Positions 15,529 through 23,093 of a stretch of 64,000 bases of DNA are shown here, in pieces. Position numbers and translations under genes: made by a program. Location of the stretch: positions 248,001 to 312,000 of the forward strand of contig NC_008826.1 of assembly GCF_000015725.1 (NCBI RefSeq). Reading direction: 5' to 3'. Numbering within the stretch: position 1 is the stretch's first letter; the number at the start of each line of letters is the position of its first letter. The stretch comes from Methylibium petroleiphilum PM1. Lineage in GTDB: Bacteria > Pseudomonadota > Gammaproteobacteria > Burkholderiales > Burkholderiaceae_C. The notes below the pieces were generated by a model. That model was not told the DNA's origin. It saw nothing but the letters and a program-made list of their open reading frames with translations, and searched no databases.

Positions 15529-15591
15529 CATCCCCTGCCATGAGGCTGACGCCGCCCATCCCGGGCGGCCCTCTTTCACAAGGAGATCAAG
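15529..15591 (+). promoter_or_regulatory. Leader module with ATCCC-loop hairpin
   Basis: CATCCCC 15529-15535; hairpin GCCGCCC-ATCCC-GGGCGGC (15551-15569); AAGGAG 15580-15585 before ATG 15592. Confidence 0.65.
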
Positions 15592-16617
15592 ATGAGTTCC
15601 ACCTACGTGGTCGGAAAGGCGGCCGCGGCCTGCGTCGACGAGAAGGGCACCGTGTTCTTCCTGCTGTCGGAGCAGAGCTACGAGTCGAACGTGCACCCGC
15701 GCACCCCGCGCTGGTGCACCACGTTCTTCGGCACCTACGAGGCCTGTATCGCGCGCATGATCCGCTCTGCCGGCGCCATCGAGGGCGGCAGCCTGCGGGG
15801 TGACGCCCGCACGCCATCGGCCTGGATCAAGCACTGGCGCGAGCACCTGGCGAACCCCGTTCGCCTGGAAAAGGGCCTGGTCGAAGGCGAGTTCGGGCCC
15901 GGCCTGTACAAGCTGCCGGAGGCTCACCGCGACGCGGTGAACGCTCTGCTCGCTTCGTATGGCTTCCCGGCCGCCGAGGGCCCGAAGTTGACCATCGACA
16001 TGAACGCCGACGGCGCCCTGCGCCTGCTGGCTGACCTGACCGATGGTCGATTCGAGGGCTTCTACGCTTGGCGCTTCTTCAGCAACGCGGTGTACCGCAG
16101 CATCCCGTTCCCGGAGATCGGCACGCCGATTCCGGCGCCGGCGAAGGTTTCGCTGGACGTGCAGGTCTACACCCTCCCGGGGGCTTCGACCTGTGGCACC
16201 GAGCAGGAGCATGTGATCGTCGGTCGCGACGGCGCGCGCCTCACGGGCTGGGAATACAGCACGGTGGGCAGCTTCGTGTCGAACGAGGTAATCGAGCTCG
16301 AGATGGCGACGCCCGGCTCCGCGGAGCCTGCGCTGCGCGAGTTCCGCAAGGTGCTCAAGAGCAAGACGGTGCTGCCGGCTTCGACGCGCGTCACGCTCGT
16401 GCGCCCTCCAGAAGAAGAGCGGTACCACCGCGGCAAGTTCGACGAGCTGTGCACGGCGCTGGGCCTTCCTGCGCTGGGCAACGTCGACGTCAAGCTGGGC
16501 GACCTGAACGACAGCCAGCTGTACGGTCTTCGTCACCTTGGCAATGAGTACGTCCGGTTCCATGTGGACCAGGCTGCGAACTCCCAGAACGAAACCGAGC
16601 AGCTCGACCTGGCGTGA
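15592..16617 (+). CDS. Unknown 341-residue protein
   Basis: A soluble mixed alpha/beta protein with no signal peptide or membrane segment. Several conserved-looking aromatic stretches occur (RWCTTFFGTYEACIARM near residue 40; FEGFYAWRFFSNAVYRS near 155). I cannot place it in a family. The following gene starts 11 bases after its stop and is probably coupled. Confidence 0.75.
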   Translation: MSSTYVVGKAAAACVDEKGTVFFLLSEQSYESNVHPRTPRWCTTFFGTYEACIARMIRSAGAIEGGSLRGDARTPSAWIKHWREHLANPVRLEKGLVEGEFGPGLYKLPEAHRDAVNALLASYGFPAAEGPKLTIDMNADGALRLLADLTDGRFEGFYAWRFFSNAVYRSIPFPEIGTPIPAPAKVSLDVQVYTLPGASTCGTEQEHVIVGRDGARLTGWEYSTVGSFVSNEVIELEMATPGSAEPALREFRKVLKSKTVLPASTRVTLVRPPEEERYHRGKFDELCTALGLPALGNVDVKLGDLNDSQLYGLRHLGNEYVRFHVDQAANSQNETEQLDLA

Positions 16618-16628
16618 CGGGACTGGCC

Positions 16629-16973
16629 ATGAGCTTGCAACCCAACGTGCCCGAGAAGGTGCTGCAACTGCTGCGTGCCGGCGGCTGGACCGAAAAGGCT
16701 GGACGCGACGACTTCGTCGCCAAGCACTTCGAGACGGCAGTCGGCGTCAAGGCGGCTTCCGCCTGGTGCTGGCCCGGCGACGACGGCAGGCACTGGATCG
16801 GCGGCAGCTACTACAGCGAAGGACGCGATGTCCTGGCGAGCTGCGGCGTCTGCATCTTCGCGAACGCAGACGATGCCAGCATCGCTGCCGCTGCCGAACG
16901 CTTCCTGGGCCTGGCCCAGCGTGAAGTCGAAGGCACCTACGCCATGCGGCTGATGCGCCCCAGCGCTTCCTGA
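16629..16973 (+). CDS. Unknown 114-residue protein
   Basis: The start is taken as ATG 16629; a GTG at 16614 overlapping the previous stop is an alternative. The protein pairs a short N-terminal helix with a beta-rich centre (WCWPGDDGRHWIGGSYYSEG). No family recognised. Confidence 0.65.
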   Translation: MSLQPNVPEKVLQLLRAGGWTEKAGRDDFVAKHFETAVGVKAASAWCWPGDDGRHWIGGSYYSEGRDVLASCGVCIFANADDASIAAAAERFLGLAQREVEGTYAMRLMRPSAS

Positions 16974-16988
16974 CCGCCCAACCCCTCC

Positions 16989-17027
16989 GCCCGCCGCGTT
17001 CCTCTTGGACCGGCGGGCTTTTCTTTG
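16989..17027 (+). terminator. Intrinsic terminator
   Basis: GCCCGCCG (16989-16996) with CGGCGGGC (17011-17018), then TTTTCTTT. Confidence 0.85.
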
Positions 17028-17063
17028 CGCCGGCGCGGCCTCGCCCTAGCAGCCGCTGTTCGT

Positions 17064-17155
17064 CATCTCCCCGTATCCGGTCATTCCGACCACAACCTTT
17101 GCGGACCCCACGTGCCCGCAAGGCGCGGTCGGGTTCGCTCCATCAGGAGCTTTGA
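17064..17155 (+). promoter_or_regulatory. Extended leader module
   Basis: CATCTCC 17064-17070 and a short hairpin GGTC-ATTCC-GACC (17079-17091), but about 50 further bases separate it from AGGAG (17145-17149). This is the longest leader of the set. Confidence 0.5.
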
Positions 17156-18979
17156 ATGGATACCAAGACGATTGAGTTGTTCCGCATGGACGAAGTCATG
17201 CCCTCGATCGAGGAGCGTGTCGAGTCCGCGACCAAGGCCATCAAGGCCATCTTCCTCGAAGGCCGGCCCGCCGTCTGCGCGTTCTCGGGCGGCAAGGATT
17301 CGTCCGTCGTGGCGGCCCTGCTGCTGAACACCGCAGCCGAGTTCGCTGCCGAGGGAGGCAAGCCGTTCGTTATCTTCACTACGGGCGACACGCTCGTGGA
17401 GAACCCCGAGATCGTGGAGCACTACCGGGCCGAGCTGGCCAAGGTGCGGCAGTTCTGCAAGGAGCGCGGCATCAGGGTGCACACCAAGATCGTCTCGCCG
17501 ACGTTCGCATCCTCGTTCCAGTTGAGCATCCTCAGCGGGCGCGCGCTGCCGAGCTGGGCGGGCACCAAGGGTGACTGCACCGTGAGCTACAAGATCGTGC
17601 CCCAGCGTTCGTATCGCCGGAAGCTGTTCCGACAGCTGAAGGACCAGAACCTCCCGGAAGCGGTGACGCTGCTGGGAACCAGGTTCGACGAGAGCGAGCG
17701 GCGTGCGATGCACATGAAGGCGCGCGGCGATCGCGCTGACGTGCCGGTGCGCAACAAGGACGACGAACTCGTTCTTTGCCCGGTGGCCATGTGGTCGAGC
17801 GAAGACATCTGGGAGTACGTGGGTATGGTCACCTCTGGTGTCTGGACCGCGTTCACCGACTTCGAGGAGACGATGCGCATCTACTCTCACGCCGCAGGCA
17901 CGTCCTGCGCAGTGGTGGCGGATGCGATCCACGAGGGCGCGAAGGCCAAGAAGGGCGGCTGCGGCGCGCGTCATGGGTGCTATGTATGCCTCCAGGCAGA
18001 AGACAAGAGCCTGGAAGCGATGCTCGAGCACGACGAACGCTATGAGTACGCGCGAGGCCTCAATCGGCTGAACAAGTTTCTCAGGGCGATCAGGTACGAC
18101 TGGAGCCGCAGGCACTGGGTGGGTCGCACGATCCGCGCGGGGTTCATCGCGGTGCAGCCGGACACGTTCCACCCGTCGACGATCCGAGAGCTGACGCGGT
18201 ACATGATGCAACTCGACTACGACGAAACTGTGCGCGCACGACGCGCCGGTGAACGTCCGAAGTTCCGCATCCTGCCCGACGACATGCTGCTGGCGCTGGA
18301 CGCGATCCAGAGCTTGAACGGCGTGGCCAAGCCCTACCAGGTCTGGGCCGACAAGCGCGACATCTGGGAGCGTGGCGTCCGCTACGAGATCCCGGAAATC
18401 GAAACGGCACCGAAGACCGACGTCCCCGACGCGCGGTTCCTCTACGTCGGCGAAGACTGGGACGAGACGGCGAACTACCTTGGCCTCACCGGCCTGCGCG
18501 ACGCCTACATGGAAGCGCTGACCGAGGGCAGTGGCTGCGCACCGGACCTGAAGGTGCTCCCGAGCGGCGAAACCGCGTGGGACCTGGAAACCGGACAGTC
18601 GCTGGATGTGGACATCGAGAGCATGAGCCTCATGCTCGAGTTCGAGATGGATCGCATGCTCGAGAAGTTCGACAACGGCTTCTTCCCGGGAGGGATCACC
18701 GAGGCCTACAAGTGGTACGTGTCATACGGCGTGCTGACCGTGTCGCACTCGCAGCAAAGCGAGCACGACGAGGTCTGCCGGCGCACTGCCTACAAGGACC
18801 GACTTGGTCTGACCCTGGAGTACGACATCGAGGACCTGCTGGCCAAGACGATCTCCTTCAGCCAACTGCCACCGAACGCGCGCAAGGCGTGGGCCCACAA
18901 GGCCACCACCGACTCCAGCCAGACCGACTTCCTGTCGACGCTGGATGAGACGGTGGAGGACATGCTCGAAGCTGCCTAA
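17156..18979 (+). CDS. PAPS-reductase-like PP-loop protein (607 residues)
   Basis: An adenine-nucleotide alpha-hydrolase of the PAPS reductase/DndC superfamily. The PP-loop is SGGKDS (44-49), followed by FTTGDTLVENPE (a substrate-proximal strand), GTKGDCTVSYK and GTRFDESERRAMH. A C-x-C-rich patch (GGCGARHGCYVC, about 262-273) may bind zinc or an iron-sulphur cluster. The family activates sulphate or nucleobases by AMP/PPi chemistry; DndC, the closest functional namesake, takes part in DNA phosphorothioation. The dndB/D/E partners are not in the window, and the C-terminal about 270 residues have no counterpart I know. Start fixed by AGGAG at seven bases. Confidence 0.8.
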   Translation: MDTKTIELFRMDEVMPSIEERVESATKAIKAIFLEGRPAVCAFSGGKDSSVVAALLLNTAAEFAAEGGKPFVIFTTGDTLVENPEIVEHYRAELAKVRQFCKERGIRVHTKIVSPTFASSFQLSILSGRALPSWAGTKGDCTVSYKIVPQRSYRRKLFRQLKDQNLPEAVTLLGTRFDESERRAMHMKARGDRADVPVRNKDDELVLCPVAMWSSEDIWEYVGMVTSGVWTAFTDFEETMRIYSHAAGTSCAVVADAIHEGAKAKKGGCGARHGCYVCLQAEDKSLEAMLEHDERYEYARGLNRLNKFLRAIRYDWSRRHWVGRTIRAGFIAVQPDTFHPSTIRELTRYMMQLDYDETVRARRAGERPKFRILPDDMLLALDAIQSLNGVAKPYQVWADKRDIWERGVRYEIPEIETAPKTDVPDARFLYVGEDWDETANYLGLTGLRDAYMEALTEGSGCAPDLKVLPSGETAWDLETGQSLDVDIESMSLMLEFEMDRMLEKFDNGFFPGGITEAYKWYVSYGVLTVSHSQQSEHDEVCRRTAYKDRLGLTLEYDIEDLLAKTISFSQLPPNARKAWAHKATTDSSQTDFLSTLDETVEDMLEAA

Positions 18980-18986
18980 CCACCCG

Positions 18987-19020
18987 ACCCGGGCCTCTCA
19001 TGAGGCTCGGGTTTTTCTTT
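18987..19020 (+). terminator. Intrinsic terminator
   Basis: ACCCGGGCCTC (18987-18997) pairs, with one mismatch, with GAGGCTCGGGT (19002-19012), then TTTTCTTT. Confidence 0.8.
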
Positions 19021-19085
19021 GCGCGCGCGGCGCAAAAGACGAAGCCCGCCGGACGGTGAGGTCACGGCGGGCGGCGTCTGGAGCA

Positions 19086-19442
19086 TCAGTGCAGCAGCGA
19101 GGATCGGATGAGCTTGGAGATGTCGTCCGGCTTGGTCGATGGTGCGACCTCCCGGATGTTGCCCCAGAAGGTCTGGAGCAGGCGACTTGCCAGCTTGTCG
19201 ATCACCGCATCGTGCGGCGGATGCTCTCGATCCCAGACCGCCCCGTGCGCTCCGGCCGTCCCGAGCTCGAAAGCCGAGATGAGCGCGACGCGCGCGGGGT
19301 CTTCGGGCCCGTCCACATGGAACTGGCCGCAGAAGGTCTCCGAGATGTCTCGCAGCGCCGGATCCAGGCCGTACTGCTCGCAAACCTGCGCGAGAAGGGT
19401 CGGCTCAGAAGCTGCTGCTGCGGTGTGCAGATCGAGGTTCAT
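19086..19442 (-). CDS. Unknown 118-residue protein
   Basis: A mostly helical acidic protein (CEQYGLDPALRDISETFCG; VIDKLASRLLQTFWGN). GGAG eight bases before ATG 19442 decides the start over the longer frame from 19496. It is divergent from the gene at 19574 across a motif-bearing promoter. No family recognised. Confidence 0.7.
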   Translation of the reverse strand: MNLDLHTAAAASEPTLLAQVCEQYGLDPALRDISETFCGQFHVDGPEDPARVALISAFELGTAGAHGAVWDREHPPHDAVIDKLASRLLQTFWGNIREVAPSTKPDDISKLIRSSLLH

Positions 19443-19521
19443 GTGGTGGCTCCGGTGGAGGGGGTGTTGGTTCGTACGCAAGGGGATGCACCACATGAGC
19501 GATGAGACCGCACAGCCCTAC

Positions 19522-19573
19522 TACACGTCACGATACGCTAGATGCGGAGAACGGATACTGATATGATTCTGGG
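19522..19573. promoter_or_regulatory. Divergent promoter with TACACGTCACGATAC variant
   Basis: TACACGTCACGATAC (19522-19536) resembles the recurring motif. Extended -10 TGATATGAT (19559-19567) ends six bases before GTG 19574, so transcription should begin at or next to the start codon. Confidence 0.55.
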
Positions 19574-19966
19574 GTGAGCCAGTCCGCACCGCCCCAGCCT
19601 GCCGCAGCACCGCTGCAGCAGTCCCCCATCCAGCGGCGCTACTACTGGTCAATCATCCGGCACGCCGCGCGCGCGACCCTCCCGGCTGGCACGCCTGTCC
19701 AGGCGCAGAAGTACCTGCACAACGAGTTCAAGGAACAGATCCTGGGCCTGGAAGAGGTCCGGGGCGCCGATGGCGTCGTTGCGCTGCAGGCGATCAGCAC
19801 TACCTCTCTCGATCACGCCGAGTTCTCCGACTACATCGAGGCCGTCCTTTCGATCCTGGCCGATGCCGGCATCGACATGCCAGATCGCCCGGAAGACCTG
19901 CTCGAGATCTGTCCGCGCGATCTACCCGAACCTCTTCCTCGACCCAAGCGCAGGCCTCGCAAGTGA
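19574..19966 (+). CDS. Unknown 130-residue protein, possibly NinB-like
   Basis: The N-terminus is Pro/Gln-rich and flexible. Then YYWSIIRHAARATLPAG, AQKYLHNEFKEQILG and AISTTSLDHAEFSDYIE follow in an order that faintly recalls phage NinB/Orf recombination mediators (helical start, then STT-x-L before an acidic helix). The likeness is weak and unverified. GTG start with no Shine-Dalgarno; the -10 is six bases away, so a leaderless mRNA is probable. The C-terminus is basic (PRPKRRPRK). It overlaps the next gene by GTGA. Confidence 0.6.
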   Translation: MSQSAPPQPAAAPLQQSPIQRRYYWSIIRHAARATLPAGTPVQAQKYLHNEFKEQILGLEEVRGADGVVALQAISTTSLDHAEFSDYIEAVLSILADAGIDMPDRPEDLLEICPRDLPEPLPRPKRRPRK

Positions 19967-20460
19967 TTCGACTCATTCTCCTCGGTGCCGCGGTTCTGGC
20001 CGGCGGCGTGCTGCTGAAAGCGGCACACGACAAGCCAGGCCCTCTGACGATCGACAGCGCTGCCCAGGCCGTTCGCCCCGGCGCGCAGGCCGCCACGCGT
20101 GCAGTCGACTCTGCTGGCGAGCTGGCCGGAACGATCTCCAAGGCGGCCGACTCGGGCTGGACGGCGGCCAAGGACACCGCGGGCATGCTGGGCGATGCGG
20201 TGGACGCAGGGTCCAAGCTGATCGGCGTCACGACGCCCAAGCTCGGCGAGATCCTTCCGAAGCGTCAAGAGCCTGCTGCGGCCAGGACCGAAGCCGCCCC
20301 TGCTGCTTCGCGGGTCGATCGACACGCGCCCTCGCCGGTACCGCCGGCCGCGCCTGCCGTCTATCGCGCGCCCGCCACACGATCTGGCGCGATGGCAGTT
20401 CTTCCGCTGGAGCAAGCGTCGCCTGACGCTGCCTCCGACGACGCTCAAGGCGATCGCTGA
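19963..20460 (+). CDS. Membrane-anchored Ala/Pro-rich protein
   Basis: A 165-residue protein beginning with one hydrophobic helix (about residues 2-19, IRLILLGAAVLAGGVLLKAA), then an Ala/Asp/Gly-rich amphipathic region and a Pro/Ala-rich disordered C-terminus. GTG overlaps the previous stop. Probably a bitopic inner-membrane protein; function unknown. Confidence 0.65.
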   Translation: MIRLILLGAAVLAGGVLLKAAHDKPGPLTIDSAAQAVRPGAQAATRAVDSAGELAGTISKAADSGWTAAKDTAGMLGDAVDAGSKLIGVTTPKLGEILPKRQEPAAARTEAAPAASRVDRHAPSPVPPAAPAVYRAPATRSGAMAVLPLEQASPDAASDDAQGDR

Positions 20461-20484
20461 TTCTGTTTCCGTTCGCGTGTATTT

Positions 20485-20538
20485 CGTCACCGTGGTACTC
20501 GGGCAATGGTGCTTGAGCAACCCAACGGAGTACACGCT
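20485..20538 (+). promoter_or_regulatory. Leader module with AATGGT-loop hairpin
   Basis: Variant box CGTCACC 20485-20491; hairpin CTCGGGC-AATGGT-GCTTGAG (20498-20517), closed with two G-U pairs; CGGAG 20526-20530. Confidence 0.55.
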
Positions 20539-20925
20539 ATGACGAACGAAGAAGTCGTTCAATCGCGAACCATCAACGCCCGCGGCAACACGGTGTTGAT
20601 GAACGAAGAGGCCGATGCGCAACTCGGCTTCGTGCGCGGCGGTGCGCGCGCCTACGAGCGCCGTCTGACGCAATGTGGTTGGCAGGTCTACCGCACGCTG
20701 CACGACGCCTGGTACTTCGGCGTCTTCGTCGACGTCGCGGGCATGCAGATCATGACCTACAGCGACTGCGAGCGTCAGCTCGTCGTCTGCTCGAACGAGG
20801 ACAGCTTCCAGCTGGAGCTGCTGTCGATGGCCGAGTTCTACGGTCCGGCGGACCTGGACTTCTCGGCACTCAACCCGCACGCGCAGCCGGCACACCGGCA
20901 CCGCGAAGCGGCTCTGTCTCATTGA
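20539..20925 (+). CDS. Unknown 128-residue protein
   Basis: An alpha/beta soluble protein (GWQVYRTLHDAWYFGVFVDV; MQIMTYSDCERQLVVCSNED). The start is set by CGGAG eight bases upstream. His-rich C-terminus (PAHRHREAALSH). No family recognised. Confidence 0.7.
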   Translation: MTNEEVVQSRTINARGNTVLMNEEADAQLGFVRGGARAYERRLTQCGWQVYRTLHDAWYFGVFVDVAGMQIMTYSDCERQLVVCSNEDSFQLELLSMAEFYGPADLDFSALNPHAQPAHRHREAALSH

Positions 20926-20939
20926 GACGCAACCCCCAC

Positions 20940-20976
20940 GCCCCTCCTGACTTCGGTCAGCGAGGGGCTTCTCTTT
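20940..20976 (+). terminator. Intrinsic terminator with CTTCGG tetraloop
   Basis: GCCCCTC (20940-20946) and GAGGGGC (20962-20968) enclose CTGAC-TTCG-GTCAG, followed by TTCTCTTTT. Confidence 0.85.
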
Positions 20977-20993
20977 TGTGCCTGCGCGTGTCG

Positions 20994-21045
20994 CATCACC
21001 GGGGTACCAGGCGCAGTTCCGCGCCTTCAACCCCGGAGAACCCAA
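20994..21045 (+). promoter_or_regulatory. Leader module with AGTTCC-loop hairpin
   Basis: CATCACC 20994-21000; hairpin GGCGC-AGTTCC-GCGCC (21010-21025); GGAG 21035-21038. Sister of the module at 14156. Confidence 0.65.
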
Positions 21046-21423
21046 ATGAGCAAAGCACTGGCCAGCCGCGTCGCCGTACTGGAGAACGCGCTGAAGACCA
21101 TCATCGCCCAGGCGCCGCAGACGGCGCCGACTGAAGAGGACTACGACGACACCGAGTCGGCCTACAACAACGGCATGGATGTCGGCAGCTGGGAGCAGGC
21201 GCAACGCGCCTCGGCCGCCCTGAACGGCACCGGCACCGCGACCGAACGCGACATGGTCAGCCTGGCGATCGCCAAGCTGCGCGAGGCCCGCGACCTGCTG
21301 GCCGCCGCCAACGCGCCGCGTGCCACCGAACGTGTCCGCCTGGCGCTGAGCTCGGCCGAAGGCGCCGAACGCAACGCGGGCTACCGCGAGGTTCGCTCCC
21401 TGCGCACCAAGCAGTCGACCTAA
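21046..21423 (+). CDS. Unknown 125-residue coiled-coil protein
   Basis: Two long helices with heptad spacing (LASRVAVLENALKTII at the start; MVSLAIAKLREARDLLAAAN in the middle) joined by an acidic YDD/NN-containing linker. It could oligomerise or act as a scaffold. No family recognised. Confidence 0.7.
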   Translation: MSKALASRVAVLENALKTIIAQAPQTAPTEEDYDDTESAYNNGMDVGSWEQAQRASAALNGTGTATERDMVSLAIAKLREARDLLAAANAPRATERVRLALSSAEGAERNAGYREVRSLRTKQST

Positions 21424-21430
21424 CCCCTCC

Positions 21431-21466
21431 ACGCCCCGAGCAGACATCTGCCGGGGCGTTTTCTTT
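21431..21466 (+). terminator. Intrinsic terminator
   Basis: ACGCCCCG (21431-21438) pairs with CGGGGCGT (21452-21459), then TTTTCTTT. Confidence 0.85.
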
Positions 21467-21540
21467 GCGCACTCGTTCACGGCGCCAGCGCGCTACGCCG
21501 AGCCTCCCCGCCTCTCGTTACACATAAACAAGTGTCGATA

Positions 21541-21572
21541 GATACACTGGCCGTATTGCGACGTGTTAGGTA
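21541..21572 (+). promoter_or_regulatory. Promoter/operator with ACGTGTTA motif
   Basis: GATACACT at 21541-21548 and GTATTGCGACGTGTTAGG (21553-21570) sit about 110 bases before the OMP gene. TACACT is a plausible -10, with TTACAC at a long 19-base spacing. Confidence 0.5.
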
Positions 21573-21675
21573 TGCGACTGGATAGAAGAGGCTTCCGTCT
21601 GGGTGTTCGACATCACCTCTCGTAAAGCAAATGCGCCGCCGGCGCACCTCTTCAACCCACTAGGAGTTTTCAGTC

Positions 21676-22194
21676 ATGTTCCAACGCATCACCATCGCCG
21701 CCCTCGCTGCTTTCGCCTTCCTCGTCTTCTCGGGTTCCGCTTCGGCGGCCGAGCCGGTCGAGCAGGAAGAAGGTGGCAACTTCTGGGTCACCAGCGGCTT
21801 CTTCTCCAAGCACACCTCGGACCAGTTCGCCCCCAAGGGCGGCTACAACGAGACCAACACCGGCATCGGCATCGAGTACGGCATCGACCGCAACTGGACG
21901 CTCGCCGTCGGCACGTACAAGAACTCCGTCTTCAAGCGGAGCACGTACATCCAAGGCGTGTGGACCCCGGACGTCACGACCTACAACTTCGGCGAGCTCT
22001 CGCTGAAGGCTGGTCTGGCTGTCGGTGTCGTCAACGGCTACCCCGACCAGATGCAAGGCGGCTTCTTCCCTGCTGTCCTGCCTGTCCTGTCGGCCGAGTA
22101 CAAGCGCGTGGGTGTCAACCTGACGTACATCCCCTCGCTCGACGGCGCAGTCGACGGCGCGGTCGCGCTGCAATTCAAGTTCAAGTTCTTCTGA
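21676..22194 (+). CDS. Outer-membrane beta-barrel protein (PagP-like appearance)
   Basis: A 172-residue exported protein with a signal peptide ending SGSASA-AEP (cleavage about residue 24). The mature part shows alternating amphipathic strands, the stretch YNETNTGIGIEYGI and a C-terminal aromatic ending FKFKFF required for BAM insertion. Small barrels of this type are common on phages and plasmids; some resemble the lipid A palmitoyltransferase PagP, but I cannot confirm a catalytic residue set. TAGGAG lies upstream of the start. It has its own promoter and terminator, so it is an independent unit that may alter the cell surface. Confidence 0.7.
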   Translation: MFQRITIAALAAFAFLVFSGSASAAEPVEQEEGGNFWVTSGFFSKHTSDQFAPKGGYNETNTGIGIEYGIDRNWTLAVGTYKNSVFKRSTYIQGVWTPDVTTYNFGELSLKAGLAVGVVNGYPDQMQGGFFPAVLPVLSAEYKRVGVNLTYIPSLDGAVDGAVALQFKFKFF

Positions 22195-22209
22195 GCTTGC
22201 AACCTCGAA

Positions 22210-22245
22210 GACCCCTCCAGCCATGCTGGCGGGGTCTTTCTCTTT
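22210..22245 (+). terminator. Intrinsic terminator
   Basis: GACCCC (22210-22215) pairs with GGGGTC (22231-22236) around an inner CAGC-CAT-GCTG, then TTTCTCTTT. Confidence 0.8.
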
Positions 22246-22307
22246 GGTGCTCTCGGCGCCGCCGAGCGCATGCGATCACGTCACTGCGCCTAGTCGCACC
22301 TGTTCTT

Positions 22308-22354
22308 CATCTCGGGTCTGTAACGGCAATCCTGCCTCACACCCAAGGAGTTTC
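22308..22354 (+). promoter_or_regulatory. Leader module with weak AATCCT-loop hairpin
   Basis: CATCTCG 22308-22314; short stem GGC-AATCCT-GCC (22325-22336); AAGGAG 22345-22350. Confidence 0.45.
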
Positions 22355-22702
22355 ATGAACACCATCACCACCACCACGGCCAGGCCCTCTCTGGGCGCAA
22401 CCGCAATCGAAGTCTGGCGCGCTTGGAAGGCCGAGGGATACCTCGCCGGGACATCCGTCTACGCGAGCGCCGTCGGCCTGGGAGAGTTGACCTTTCAGAA
22501 CGACGGGCTGTATCGCGTCGTCGACGCCCACCTGATCACCAAGCTCAGCAAGGACGCGGAAGACGAGGCCTGGGACGCGCTGCTCAAGGGACAGTTGCAG
22601 ATCTACCGCCGCCGGAACGCCCCCTTGAGCGGTGCCTCGACCGCTCCGACCCAGATCCTCCACCAGGCCACGGGCCGGCAGATCCCCAGCGGGCTGGAGT
22701 GA
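22355..22702 (+). CDS. Unknown 115-residue protein
   Basis: The Thr-rich N-terminus is followed by a compact alpha/beta domain (TAIEVWRAWKAEGYLAG; YRVVDAHLITKLSKDAED). No family recognised. Coupled to the next gene through GGAG located at its own stop codon. Confidence 0.7.
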   Translation: MNTITTTTARPSLGATAIEVWRAWKAEGYLAGTSVYASAVGLGELTFQNDGLYRVVDAHLITKLSKDAEDEAWDALLKGQLQIYRRRNAPLSGASTAPTQILHQATGRQIPSGLE

Positions 22703-22704
22703 CC

Positions 22705-23055
22705 ATGACCAAGAAGACCGAACACCCGTTCTTCTGCGTGAAGAAGCTGGTCCGCAAGTCCGCCTGGGAAACGCCGGAGTACCTGTCGGCCCGTGACCTC
22801 GAACTGGCTCGCCGCCTGGTCGACGTCTCCAGCTACGATGAGTTCGCCTCGATCGTCTACGAGCGTCGCCTGACGGCAGAGACCCGCGTCGGCAACGACG
22901 AGGCGTTCTTCTACCGCATCGTGGGCTGGCCGGAAGGCATGAGCTACATGCGGAACGCGGCGTACGGCGAATGGGCCTTCCCGATGGTCCGCAAGCAGAT
23001 CGAACGCGCCGCTGTTGCGCTGGGCTTCATGGAGCCGTCGGCACAGCCGGCCTAA
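22705..23055 (+). CDS. Unknown 116-residue protein
   Basis: Begins two bases after the previous stop, using TGGAG inside the upstream gene's end. Mainly helical with basic and aromatic residues (FCVKKLVRKSAWETPEYL; FPMVRKQIERAAVALGFM). No family recognised. Confidence 0.7.
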   Translation: MTKKTEHPFFCVKKLVRKSAWETPEYLSARDLELARRLVDVSSYDEFASIVYERRLTAETRVGNDEAFFYRIVGWPEGMSYMRNAAYGEWAFPMVRKQIERAAVALGFMEPSAQPA

Positions 23056-23063
23056 CCCCCTCC

Positions 23064-23092
23064 GCCCCTGTCTTCGGACAGGGGCTTTCTCT
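23064..23092 (+). terminator. Intrinsic terminator with TTCG loop
   Basis: GCCCCTGTC (23064-23072) - TTCG - GACAGGGGC (23077-23085), then TTTCTCTTT. It sits between convergent genes. Confidence 0.85.
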
Positions 23093-23093
23093 T

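Noticed and set aside
17156-18979. dnd phosphorothioation cluster
   Set aside because: The PP-loop protein resembles DndC but dndA, B, D and E are absent and the protein is much longer than DndC.
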